Positions 1 through 5,783 of a DNA stretch of 21,992 nt are shown piece by piece. The notes below the pieces were generated by a model. That model ran no database searches and was not told the DNA's origin. It was given only the letters and a program-made list of their open reading frames with translations. The translations under genes were made by a program, and so were the position numbers. Position 1 is the first letter of the stretch, and every line of letters begins with the position of its first letter. The DNA comes from CAZDRX01 sp964508225 (lineage in GTDB: Bacteria > Patescibacteriota > Gracilibacteria > Peribacterales > Peribacteraceae), in the NCBI GenBank assembly GCA_964508225.1, contig CAZDRX010000019.1, forward strand, positions 1 through 21,992. The letters run 5' to 3'.

Positions 1-582
1 GATGGAGAATGACGTGATGCCGCAGTGATCGATGTGCTTGTCGTCACGGCTGAGCGGGTGAAATTCGTCCGGAATCTCCGACGGCAGACAATTGACCGGA
101 TCGGACGCCGTACCGCCGACGAGGAAGTAGCGGTGGTGACGGTAGTGAATGACGCTCTTCGTGTGCGGCTCGAAGAACGCGGTGTCCTTCTGCTTGTCGC
201 CGTAGAGGTAGAAGTCATGGTGGAAGAAGCACTGCACTCTCCGCTCTGCACCGTCGGTCGTGCGGATGCGGAAGGACCGGACGAGGATGTTCTTCGTCGG
301 ATCCACGAAGTCTTCGGAGAGGATCTCGAGTCCGAGCTTCTCGGAGACGAGCATGGAAGACGAGACAAGCGAACTGTCGCTGTAGGCGGGCGTGATCTTC
401 CACGTGCCGTCATTGATCCATGAGAAGCCTTTGCCCTCGGCGAGGAAACCGATGCGGTGGAATTTGCCGTAGGTCGTGTGGTCCTCCTCCCCGACGTACG
501 GGTAGTAGAAGTCACGCATCTGGAGATGCTCATCGAACGTCGCGAGCATCTGGCCGTTGCCGAGGACGAGGGAGCGGGGCAT
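1..582 (-). CDS. GH15 glucoamylase-like protein, N-terminal part (runs off the window)
   Basis: The minus strand is open from an ATG at 582 to the window edge, giving 194 codons with no stop. The N-terminus carries the pattern usual for bacterial GH15 glucoamylase/glucodextranase-like proteins: MPRSLVLGNG, then a stretch with RDFYYPYVGEEDH. It continues with a beta-rich domain like the N-terminal domain that precedes the (alpha/alpha)6 catalytic barrel. Members of the family release glucose from alpha-glucans or related oligosaccharides. The catalytic barrel lies outside the window, so activity cannot be checked. It is the third gene of a minus-strand operon, 6 nt after the GH57 stop, which supports a role in alpha-glucan breakdown. 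The mRNA shows no Shine-Dalgarno before this ATG, so translation is probably coupled to the gene upstream. Seen: open frame and N-terminal motif. Inferred: substrate. Confidence 0.82.
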   Translation of the reverse strand, partial: MPRSLVLGNGQMLATFDEHLQMRDFYYPYVGEEDHTTYGKFHRIGFLAEGKGFSWINDGTWKITPAYSDSSLVSSSMLVSEKLGLEILSEDFVDPTKNILVRSFRIRTTDGAERRVQCFFHHDFYLYGDKQKDTAFFEPHTKSVIHYRHHRYFLVGGTASDPVNCLPSEIPDEFHPLSRDDKHIDHCGITSFSI

Positions 583-588
583 GGGATG

Positions 589-1881
589 TTAGGAGGAACG
601 GCGGGAAGTCTTGCGTTTCGCGGGTGTGACTTTCGAGAGCGTGAGGCGGAGATCCTCCAGTGCATGACTGAAGCGCCGGAAGGCCTCGTACGGAGACTCA
701 TACGGGCTGAAGTACTTATGGACGTCACCGTCGGACCAGTACTTCGTGCAGAGGTAGTAGAAGTGATCGGAGGTCTGGAGCCTGCGCCACGTGTCGAGAA
801 GCGCGGGGTTCTTCATTTTCTTCACGACGGATTCGAGAGCGTAAATCCCCGTGAGCGCGGCTTCCTGCAGATGATTGCCTCTCCACGCGGAGAGGTCGCG
901 TTCGGTGTCCGCCCACGAGACGGGCGCATGTGCGTCGAGCTCGGAGAGCTTCTTCCTGCCGTACTTCGCCGCACTCTGCGACGGTGTGAGCGTCCGTACT
1001 CCCCTGTCCGTGAAGGCGCGGGGCAGCGCGGCGAGGAATCCGAAGATGCCGGTATCCGCCCACTGGTGCTCACCGAAGGTCTCGTAGTCCATGAAGAGAT
1101 TCACCGTGTCGCCGTGACTGACGCGTACCCACTCGGCGAACGTCTCCGCGAGGAGCGGTGTGTTGCTTCTGTGCGCGTTGCCGAAGCGGAATGCGATGTC
1201 GTCGCTGAGCTGATAGTTCTTGAGGAGCGTCTTCATCTTCTTCACGGGCACGCTGTGGATGGCGTGACGCGCGACGGTGCGCCTCCACTCGCGCGGCAGC
1301 GTGAATTTGGGCGGCGTGTAGACGACGTTGGGGGTGCGTCCGGCGAGAATTCTGTCCGCGCCCTCGGCGAGGATGGCCTTGAATCCGAGGAGCCGGACGA
1401 CTTCGGCGATTTCGTTGCTGTACACGAGTTCGGTATTGCGGAAGACCGTCGGCTTCACGCCGAAGCAGTTCTTGATGATCGCCGCGTGCTTCTCCACCTG
1501 CTCGCAGAATTCCTCGAGCGAGAAGAGTGCGCTGAGCGAGTGGTAGTACGTTTCACTCAGGAATTCGACCTGTCCGGTGTCTGCAAGCGCTTTGAAAGAC
1601 TGCAGGACATCGGGGCCGTATTCGCGGCACTGATCGAGAAACACGCCGGAGAGCGAGAACGCGACACGGAAATTCTTGTCGGCCTTGAGCAGGCCGAGCA
1701 GCGTGGCATTGGCGGGGAGGTAACACTTCTCCGCCACCTTGCGGAAGATCGCACGGTTCTTCTCGATGTCGAAGTACGCACCAGAGGCGAGGTGTCCGAT
1801 GTCCGTCACACGGAGATCCTTCAGCCGGTAGGGCTGGTGGACCTGAAAGTAGAAGCAGACAGAAGGTGTGTGTTTGAGCAT
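589..1881 (-). CDS. GH57 family glycoside hydrolase (alpha-amylase / 4-alpha-glucanotransferase type)
   Basis: This 430-residue protein has the ordered signature regions of GH57: HQP at residues 15-17, GQVEFLSE near 103-110, FRNTELVYSNE with E151 as the expected nucleophile, and MDYETFGEH with D265 as the expected acid/base. GH57 enzymes are retaining and act on alpha-1,4-glucans; family members include alpha-amylase, glucanotransferase and branching enzyme. At 430 residues, without the extra C-terminal domains of branching enzymes, it fits the short alpha-amylase-like group. The ATG at 1881 is chosen because the family homology begins there and it lies 8 nt after the upstream glycosyltransferase. 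The frame also extends upstream, but that sequence lies inside the neighbouring gene and does not look like a protein. No signal peptide is visible, so it probably acts in the cytoplasm. The C-terminal tail is short, Lys/Arg/Ser-rich and probably disordered. Confidence 0.93.
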   Translation of the reverse strand: MLKHTPSVCFYFQVHQPYRLKDLRVTDIGHLASGAYFDIEKNRAIFRKVAEKCYLPANATLLGLLKADKNFRVAFSLSGVFLDQCREYGPDVLQSFKALADTGQVEFLSETYYHSLSALFSLEEFCEQVEKHAAIIKNCFGVKPTVFRNTELVYSNEIAEVVRLLGFKAILAEGADRILAGRTPNVVYTPPKFTLPREWRRTVARHAIHSVPVKKMKTLLKNYQLSDDIAFRFGNAHRSNTPLLAETFAEWVRVSHGDTVNLFMDYETFGEHQWADTGIFGFLAALPRAFTDRGVRTLTPSQSAAKYGRKKLSELDAHAPVSWADTERDLSAWRGNHLQEAALTGIYALESVVKKMKNPALLDTWRRLQTSDHFYYLCTKYWSDGDVHKYFSPYESPYEAFRRFSHALEDLRLTLSKVTPAKRKTSRRSS

Positions 1882-1889
1882 ACGGAGAA

Positions 1890-3104
1890 TCAGGAACGGA
1901 GAATGTTGTTGTAGACGGAGAGGATCTTGCCGGCCTGCCGGTGCCACGTAAGATTCGTGAGGATGCGCGGCGTCTGCGCACGCATTTCTTTGCCGAGTGC
2001 GGGTTCGCGGAGCACCGTCACGATGCAGTCGGCCATCTTGTCGGTATCCCAGAAGTCGACGAGGAGGGCGTTGTGCACGACTTCGGCAGCGCCGGACTGG
2101 CGGCTGAGGATGACAGGCGCACCGTGCGTGATCGCCTCGAGTGCGACCAGACCGAACGGCTCGGAGACCGACGGCATGACGAAGCACGCGGCTTTCCGGT
2201 AGAGCTTCTTCGCTTCATCACTCGTCACTTTTCCTGCGAAGACGATGCGGTCGCCGAGCCCCATCGCGCAGGCTTTGCGGATGAGTTCGGGGAGCATGTA
2301 GCCCTCTCCCGCCACGACGAAGCGTGCGTCCGGACGGATCTCGGAGACGCGCTTCGCGGCTTCGATGAAATACCCCGCGCCCTTCTGGACGGTGAGACGT
2401 CCGAGGAAGAGCACGAGCGGATGCTGCTTGGCATGATCGCTGCGATGCAGGCCATGCGGCTCACTCGTACCGTTGTGGAGGATCGTGATCTTGTCGTCCT
2501 TGATGCCGTATTCCTTCACGAGGAGATCCCGGGTGTAACCGGATACCGCGAGGATGTGATCGGCCTTCTTCAGTCCCGCGATCTCGCGCCTGAGAATCCA
2601 CGGGTTGGGCTTAAATTCGGTGCGGTCGAGTTCGGTGGCGTGCACGTGCGCCACGAGTTGCTTGCCATGATGCTTCGCGGCGCGCGCGCCGGCCTCGAGT
2701 GTCATCCAGTCGTGCGTGTGCACGATGTCGGGACGGACGTGCTTCGTCATGTCGACGGCGATCGATGTGAAACGGTCGACTTCCTGCCCGAGGTTGCTGC
2801 CGTAGAGCTGGCTGATGCCGTCGTCCTCCAGCGTCATCTCGCTGAGGCGGGTTTCGTACGCACCGAAGCCGTCGTACGGCTGGAGCGCGGAAGGGACGGT
2901 GATGATCTGTCCGGAGTCCGTGACCTGAATCTGCGGAGAGAGAATGGTCGCGCCGTCCTCGGTTCCGGCGCTGTGCGGAAGGACGAGTGTGACGGTGGCA
3001 CCATGGTGAAGCAGCCCGCGGACGATGCCCTGACACGCCACACCGAGACCGCCGAGATGTGCAGGCGGATACTCCCAGCCGAACATGAGAACGTGACGCG
3101 GCAT
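1890..3104 (-). CDS. GT4-type glycosyltransferase, probable alpha-glucan (glycogen) synthase-like
   Basis: A 404-residue GT-B fold glycosyltransferase. The N-terminal domain has FGWEYPPAHLGGL with the sugar-nucleotide-binding GGL at 18-20, and a VHTHDW motif around 128-133. The C-terminal domain has FLGRLTVQKG (about 233-242), VVAGEG (263-268) and SEPFGLVALE with the E-x7-E pair E315/E323, typical of GT4. The opening resembles glycogen synthase-like enzymes that use UDP- or ADP-glucose. Together with the two glucan hydrolases encoded just downstream, this points to alpha-glucan synthesis, though GT4 members also make glycolipids and polysaccharides. It is the first gene of the operon. Its leader is CA-rich without a Shine-Dalgarno, and a hairpin lies at the predicted 5' end of the transcript. 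The fold is certain; the acceptor is inferred from context. Confidence 0.9.
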   Translation of the reverse strand: MPRHVLMFGWEYPPAHLGGLGVACQGIVRGLLHHGATVTLVLPHSAGTEDGATILSPQIQVTDSGQIITVPSALQPYDGFGAYETRLSEMTLEDDGISQLYGSNLGQEVDRFTSIAVDMTKHVRPDIVHTHDWMTLEAGARAAKHHGKQLVAHVHATELDRTEFKPNPWILRREIAGLKKADHILAVSGYTRDLLVKEYGIKDDKITILHNGTSEPHGLHRSDHAKQHPLVLFLGRLTVQKGAGYFIEAAKRVSEIRPDARFVVAGEGYMLPELIRKACAMGLGDRIVFAGKVTSDEAKKLYRKAACFVMPSVSEPFGLVALEAITHGAPVILSRQSGAAEVVHNALLVDFWDTDKMADCIVTVLREPALGKEMRAQTPRILTNLTWHRQAGKILSVYNNILRS

Positions 3105-3120
3105 CGTGTGTGTTTGTGTG

Positions 3121-3155
3121 TTTCCTCGCGCGCACCTATGCGCGCACGCGGGAAA
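3121..3155 (-). other. Hairpin at the predicted 5' end of the glucan operon mRNA
   Basis: TTTCC at 3121-3125 can pair with GGAAA at 3151-3155. Inside these, GCGCGC at 3128-3133 pairs with GCGCGC at 3140-3145 around a 6-nt loop. With transcription starting near 3156 from the extended -10 at 3163-3171, this hairpin would sit at the extreme 5' end of the operon mRNA. An unstructured CA-rich stretch then leads to the ATG at 3104. A 5' hairpin can stabilise mRNA; that role is inferred. Confidence 0.5.
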
Positions 3156-3162
3156 TCTCTTT

Positions 3163-3171
3163 ATTTTAGCA
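3163..3171 (-). promoter_or_regulatory. Extended -10 promoter of the glucan operon
   Basis: On the minus strand this reads TGCTAAAAT, an extended -10 (TGnTATAAT) with one mismatch. No good -35 is present at 17 bp, which is usual for extended -10 promoters. The predicted start near 3156 leaves a leader of about 50 nt before the glycosyltransferase ATG at 3104. Confidence 0.5.
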
Positions 3172-3278
3172 GATTTGAGCCAAAATTCCTAGGGGAGACG
3201 CACACAGTATCCGACGGGTCAGGGAGAAGGCGGATTCCGGTGTCTTTGGATCAATCATCCGGGAGAGATCCCCGTCGG

Positions 3279-3291
3279 GACAATAATTGTC
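3279..3291. promoter_or_regulatory. Perfect 6-1-6 palindrome over a -35 box (operator candidate)
   Basis: GACAATAATTGTC is a perfect inverted repeat around one central base. Its right arm overlaps the -35 hexamer TTGTCT at 3287-3292 of the promoter that drives the secreted protein at 3343. This is a usual place for a repressor site. The half-site ACAAT/ATTGT also occurs in the palindrome upstream of the MarR gene at 18204-18217. No regulator is demonstrated. Confidence 0.4.
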
Positions 3292-3315
3292 TAAAATGAC
3301 TAAATAGTATATAAT
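3287..3315 (+). promoter_or_regulatory. Strong sigma-70-type promoter for the secreted protein
   Basis: -35 TTGTCT at 3287-3292, a 17-bp spacer, and -10 TATAAT at 3310-3315. The predicted start is near 3322, giving a leader of about 20 nt that is C/A-rich, lacks a Shine-Dalgarno and ends at the ATG at 3343. It is one of the closest matches to consensus in the window. Confidence 0.85.
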
Positions 3316-3342
3316 AGTACTGATACACATACCCACCACTCC

Positions 3343-3843
3343 ATGAAAACTCTTTCCAAGGATTCCTCGAGCAATCGCCAGCTGGTGATCGTGTTTGCGA
3401 TTTCCGCAGCCGCGATCCTCATCGGCATGTACTTCAATACTTCGCTCAAGGGCAGTGTCACCGGCTACGGCACGCAGGCTGTCATCGTCGCGAATGCGAG
3501 CGTCCGCAAGGGTACGGATCTCACGTACGCGGTACAGGCCATCTACGGTTCGGTCTCGGCGCGCCCCGTCATGATCAATACCTCCATCCGCATTCCGTGG
3601 GGCTTCACGCTGAAGAGCGCGCCCTCCTACTGCAACCAGAAGGGTGACATGGTCATCTGCCGTCCGGCAGCGACTCCCGTCGACGGAGGCTCGGATACCT
3701 ACATGATCACGTTCTCGACGAAGGGCACGGCCTGCCAGCAGGACGCCATCAACTGGACCATCGTCGACATCACGGACAATAACACCCAGCAAAAGGCGAC
3801 CACACTCAGCCCGCGCGTGCACACGCGCATCACGTGTAACTAG
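3343..3843 (+). CDS. Membrane-anchored or secreted protein with a single DUF11/Ig-like beta domain
   Basis: This 166-residue protein has a short positive N-terminus (MKTLSK), one hydrophobic helix at about residues 14-31, and then an exported Ser/Thr-rich beta domain. The exported part resembles one DUF11-type or bacterial Ig-like repeat: a charged strand (VRKGTDLTYAV), a central segment with a Cys pair (YCNQKGDMVIC), and a strand of the type SDTYMITFSTKG. Two further cysteines (TACQQ and the C-terminal TCN) could form a second disulfide. DUF11-type domains usually occur as repeats in large surface proteins, so a lone anchored copy is unusual. The gene is monocistronic, with a strong promoter upstream and a strong terminator 17 nt after the stop, suggesting an abundant product. 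Function is unknown; a pilin-like or surface structural role is a guess. Confidence 0.85.
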   Translation: MKTLSKDSSSNRQLVIVFAISAAAILIGMYFNTSLKGSVTGYGTQAVIVANASVRKGTDLTYAVQAIYGSVSARPVMINTSIRIPWGFTLKSAPSYCNQKGDMVICRPAATPVDGGSDTYMITFSTKGTACQQDAINWTIVDITDNNTQQKATTLSPRVHTRITCN

Positions 3844-3860
3844 AGGAAACCGGAATCCAG

Positions 3861-3894
3861 ATGACCGCAGGGCATCCCTCTGCGGTCATTTTTT
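3861..3894 (+). terminator. Rho-independent terminator after the secreted protein
   Basis: ATGACCGCAG at 3861-3870 pairs perfectly with CTGCGGTCAT at 3880-3889, followed by a run of six T ending at 3894. It closes the transcript of the 3343-3843 gene and separates it from the tRNA. Confidence 0.95.
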
Positions 3895-3946
3895 GTTGGT
3901 CTGGCCAAAAAGGCCTGAGATCTGTACCATTCCGCGAGCTGACTCT

Positions 3947-4021
3947 TGGGGAGTCGCCAAGCGGTAAGGCAACGGGCTCTGAACCCGTCATTCGGGGGTT
4001 CGAATCCCTCCTCCCCAGCCA
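3947..4021 (+). tRNA. tRNA-Gln, anticodon CUG
   Basis: A full cloverleaf of 75 nt. The acceptor stem TGGGGAG (3947-3953) pairs with CTCCCCA (4011-4017), with discriminator G and an encoded CCA at 4019-4021. The anticodon stem ACGGG/CCCGT encloses the loop CTCTGAA, so the anticodon is CTG, which reads CAG (glutamine). The T-arm contains GGTTCGAATCC. The sequence resembles known bacterial tRNA-Gln. Its final 16 nt recur at 5523-5538. Confidence 0.97.
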
Positions 4022-4051
4022 CTGAAATTACTTTAAAATGAGAATCCACGT

Positions 4052-4080
4052 CTGACACCGACGGAGGTCTTTGCTATACT
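4052..4080 (+). promoter_or_regulatory. Promoter with extended -10 for the prephenate-dehydratase-like gene
   Basis: -35 CTGACA at 4052-4057, a 17-bp spacer, and -10 TATACT at 4075-4080 preceded by TGC (extended -10). Transcription should start near 4087, only about 5 nt before the ATG at 4092. A possible in-frame TTG at 4071 lies inside the -10 box, so it cannot be the start of this transcript's coding region. Confidence 0.8.
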
Positions 4081-4091
4081 CCGTCCCTTTT

Positions 4092-5372
4092 ATGGAGCAT
4101 TCTTCTCAATTTCCGAGCCGCTTTGCACCGGGTCTGGATGGCATTTCTCGCATTGCCTCACTCGGGCAGCACTCGTATTCAGATCAGGCAGCGCACAGGC
4201 TCGGTAAGCATTTCCACGATACATTCGGACACACGGTAGAAGTTTCCAATCACTCGAATATCGCGCAGGTCTGGGACATGCAGAATCTTGGCTCCGCATT
4301 CCTCATCCCGCTGCAAAATTCCGGCTCCGGCCTCGTGAAAGAGCATTGGAGATACATCAAAGCCATCCACCGCGATCCAACACTGAAGATCGTGGCGGAT
4401 ATCAGTCTGGAAATCCAAATGTGTCTCTCTGGCATCCGCGATATGGATCCATCGGAGGCCAGACGCGTGATTTCGCATTTTCAGGGCATAAGACAATGTT
4501 CGCATCTCGTGGGAACATCCGATATCGGCGGCGACCGCAATGAAGCGATGGTCACGACTCCCGGCACTCTCTCGAATATCATCGAACATGAAAGTGCGGC
4601 ATCCACCGCCGAAGCGTTGAGGATTGTCGCGGAACGCGGCGACCGCTCACTGCTTGGGCTGGGCACGCGGGAAAGCGCGGAGCATCACGGGCTTGAAATC
4701 TACAATCCAGATGCCACAAATCTGCCGGCCAACAGAAACATCACGCAGATGCTGCTCCTGCAAAGAAATCATGACGGCATCAGTCTCCATCCCGAGCTCC
4801 CCTACCACGGTCTCTGGCTTGCACTGAAAAATCAGCGCGGGGCATTACGCGACCTACTCGCACCGATTACCGGTGAAGGAGCCAATATCACGGCGCTTCA
4901 CAAAAGAACGATGAAACCGGATCAGAGGAAAGTGGAATTCTTTCTTGAGCTTGATACGAACGGCGTAGGCGATGTTGCCGGAATGGCAGGAGCAATTCAG
5001 GACAATCCGCACTTAAGAGAAGGGCCGAGGTGGCAGAGCTGGTCCGATCGCGTTGAGCCGTCCGGAGCAGCTCCGGACGATGAGCCCAGCTTAATAAACT
5101 GGAGCACGTTGCATGCAGAAATCGTTCCCGCACCCCAGGATTACAGGATGCTCCTCACTCCGAAGAATTTGCCCGGGGTGCTCTATGCATTGCTGGATAC
5201 GATCGAAAAGAGCGGCATCGACATGCGAACGTTCGACTGTGTCACGATCGGCCCGAAACAATACGCTTTCCGCATCAATGTTGCCGGCATCAGCGGAACG
5301 ACTATGCATGCCGTCCTTGAGAAATTTGCATCGTTGGATTCGCTCCTCGCAGTAGAGCTCTCTCCTCTTTGA
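4092..5372 (+). CDS. Prephenate-dehydratase-like protein with two C-terminal ACT domains, divergent active site
   Basis: A 426-residue protein. Residues about 19-226 follow the prephenate dehydratase (PDT) fold block by block: IASLGQHSYSDQAA, AFLIPLQNSGSGLV, ISHFQGIRQCSHLV, STAEALRIV, and LLGLGTRESAEHHGLEIY. Two ACT-type regulatory domains follow, at about 238-310 and 350-425, whereas typical bacterial PDTs carry one. PDT turns prephenate into phenylpyruvate in phenylalanine synthesis. Key signatures are altered: the usual PIENS reads PLQNS (72-76), the near-invariant TRF reads T218-Q219-M220, and the ESRP effector motif of the first ACT domain is missing. No other aromatic pathway gene is nearby. 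It may be a changed-specificity enzyme or a ligand-binding regulator rather than a true PDT. The gene lies between tRNA-Gln and a copy of the tRNA 3' end, and looks less GC-rich than its neighbours. Confidence 0.85.
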   Translation: MEHSSQFPSRFAPGLDGISRIASLGQHSYSDQAAHRLGKHFHDTFGHTVEVSNHSNIAQVWDMQNLGSAFLIPLQNSGSGLVKEHWRYIKAIHRDPTLKIVADISLEIQMCLSGIRDMDPSEARRVISHFQGIRQCSHLVGTSDIGGDRNEAMVTTPGTLSNIIEHESAASTAEALRIVAERGDRSLLGLGTRESAEHHGLEIYNPDATNLPANRNITQMLLLQRNHDGISLHPELPYHGLWLALKNQRGALRDLLAPITGEGANITALHKRTMKPDQRKVEFFLELDTNGVGDVAGMAGAIQDNPHLREGPRWQSWSDRVEPSGAAPDDEPSLINWSTLHAEIVPAPQDYRMLLTPKNLPGVLYALLDTIEKSGIDMRTFDCVTIGPKQYAFRINVAGISGTTMHAVLEKFASLDSLLAVELSPL

Positions 5373-5402
5373 ATCATGAACGTATGCACGGTTCGAAACG
5401 TA

Positions 5403-5439
5403 CCTGAAGAGTGGCTCAGGCTATGCGTTCGCGAAACGC
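5403..5439. repeat. Two small adjacent hairpins after the PDT-like gene
   Basis: CCTGA (5403-5407) pairs with TCAGG (5416-5420), and GCGTT (5425-5429) pairs with AACGC (5435-5439). Neither has a T-run, so neither is a clear terminator. They begin a run of hairpins that continues to 5524. Confidence 0.4.
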
Positions 5440-5456
5440 CATTTCTGGTCACCAGC

Positions 5457-5485
5457 CAATTCTGCGGAGCCTCAGGAGCAAATTG
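5457..5485. repeat. Hairpin repeat 1
   Basis: CAATT (5457-5461) pairs with AATTG (5481-5485), and after a one-base bulge TGC (5463-5465) pairs with GCA (5478-5480). The segment at about 5454-5466 (AGCCAATTCTGCG) recurs inverted at the right edge of hairpin repeat 3 (CGCAGAATTGGCT, about 5760-5772), so it belongs to the same short repeat family. Confidence 0.55.
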
Positions 5486-5498
5486 ACTGAGATGCCAT

Positions 5499-5524
5499 GG
5501 TCTGCGAAGCTTGCGTAGCAGACC
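5499..5524 (+). repeat. Hairpin repeat 2, left inverted repeat of the small cassette
   Basis: GGTCTGC (5499-5505) pairs with GCAGACC (5518-5524) around a 12-nt loop GAAGCTTGCGTA. The core matches the reverse complement of hairpin repeat 3 at 21 of 22 positions. The two copies are in opposite orientation and bracket the AT-rich small gene at 5556-5699. Confidence 0.75.
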
Positions 5525-5538
5525 CTCCTCCCCAGCCA
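5523..5538 (+). repeat. 16-bp copy of the tRNA-Gln 3' end
   Basis: CCCTCCTCCCCAGCCA at 5523-5538 is identical to 4006-4021, the 3' part of the T-arm plus acceptor arm and CCA of tRNA-Gln. Duplication of a tRNA 3' end is the classic mark of a tRNA attachment site, but a decayed tandem tRNA would look the same. No integrase gene lies between the copies. Confidence 0.7.
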
Positions 5539-5539
5539 T

Positions 5540-5547
5540 GCTATATT
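5540..5547 (+). promoter_or_regulatory. Extended -10 for the 47-residue membrane peptide
   Basis: GC then TATATT (-10 at 5542-5547) is preceded by T at 5539, giving TGCTATATT, an extended -10 with one mismatch. Only 8 nt separate it from the ATG at 5556, so the transcript should start within about 2 nt of the ATG and be effectively leaderless. No good -35 is seen. Confidence 0.6.
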
Positions 5548-5555
5548 AGTAAGGC

Positions 5556-5699
5556 ATGAAAGCCACTGACGTATTTCGCAAATTATTTTCGAGTTTCGTT
5601 ATGTATGTAGTAGGCCTTTTGTTAATTTTTATTTTCATGGCTTTCATAGCCTATGAATTCTTTGCAGTCACATATCTTTTTGGGGCAATGGGAAAGTAA
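5556..5699 (+). CDS. 47-residue single-pass membrane peptide, AT-rich and leaderless
   Basis: An ATG-to-TAA frame of 48 codons. The N-terminus is short and polar (MKATDVFRK). A long hydrophobic helix follows at about residues 13-40, rich in Val, Leu, Ile and Phe (YVVGLLLIFIFMAFIAY), with a short aromatic C-terminal tail. Counting by hand, 49 of 144 bases are G or C (34%), far below the GC-rich genes around it. The codons TTA, ATA, ATT and TTT are frequent here and rare in the neighbours. It has its own extended -10 and sits between two oppositely oriented copies of a hairpin repeat, next to the tRNA 3' remnant. The composition and flanks suggest horizontal origin. Function is unknown; small hydrophobic toxins, phage holin-like peptides and membrane modulators are all compatible. 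Confidence 0.65.
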   Translation: MKATDVFRKLFSSFVMYVVGLLLIFIFMAFIAYEFFAVTYLFGAMGK

Positions 5700-5741
5700 T
5701 TCTCCATACATAATTTCTAAAATCATCCGCCAGCCCCAGCC

Positions 5742-5767
5742 ATTCTGCTTCGCAAGCTTCGCAGAAT
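5742..5767 (-). repeat. Hairpin repeat 3, right inverted repeat of the small cassette
   Basis: ATTCTGC (5742-5748) pairs with GCAGAAT (5761-5767) around the loop TTCGCAAGCTTC. Its reverse complement nearly equals hairpin repeat 2. CCCCAGCCA, again the last 9 nt of the tRNA-Gln 3' end, directly precedes it at 5734-5742. Confidence 0.75.
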
Positions 5768-5783
5768 TGGCTACCCTTTCCAC

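Noticed and set aside
591..596. AGGAGG near the start of the GH15-like gene
   Set aside because: It is on the plus strand; in the minus-strand mRNA it reads CCTCCT, so it is not a ribosome binding site.
3166..3258. 30-codon minus-strand frame between the divergent promoters
   Set aside because: It ends inside the extended -10 of the glucan operon and has no promoter or ribosome site of its own that I can defend.
457..3299. Two long plus-strand frames (457-1914 and 1941-3299) opposite the glucan operon
   Set aside because: They are Arg/Glu/Val-rich shadows of the GH57 and glycosyltransferase genes caused by high GC at third codon positions; no family motifs.
3840..4058. 72-codon minus-strand frame over the tRNA
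   Set aside because: The AGEEGFEPPNDGF-type translation is the well-known artefact of reading a tRNA antisense.
4071..4091. TTG start extending the PDT-like protein by seven residues
   Set aside because: The TTG lies within the -10 region (TGCTATACT), upstream of the predicted transcription start.
4022..5522. A complete integrative element between the tRNA 3' copies
   Set aside because: No integrase, recombinase or phage gene is present; at most a remnant can be claimed.
5183..5539. 118-codon minus-strand frame over the PDT-like gene end and hairpins
   Set aside because: It starts in the tRNA 3' remnant and runs through hairpin repeats and antisense of the PDT-like gene; no independent support.
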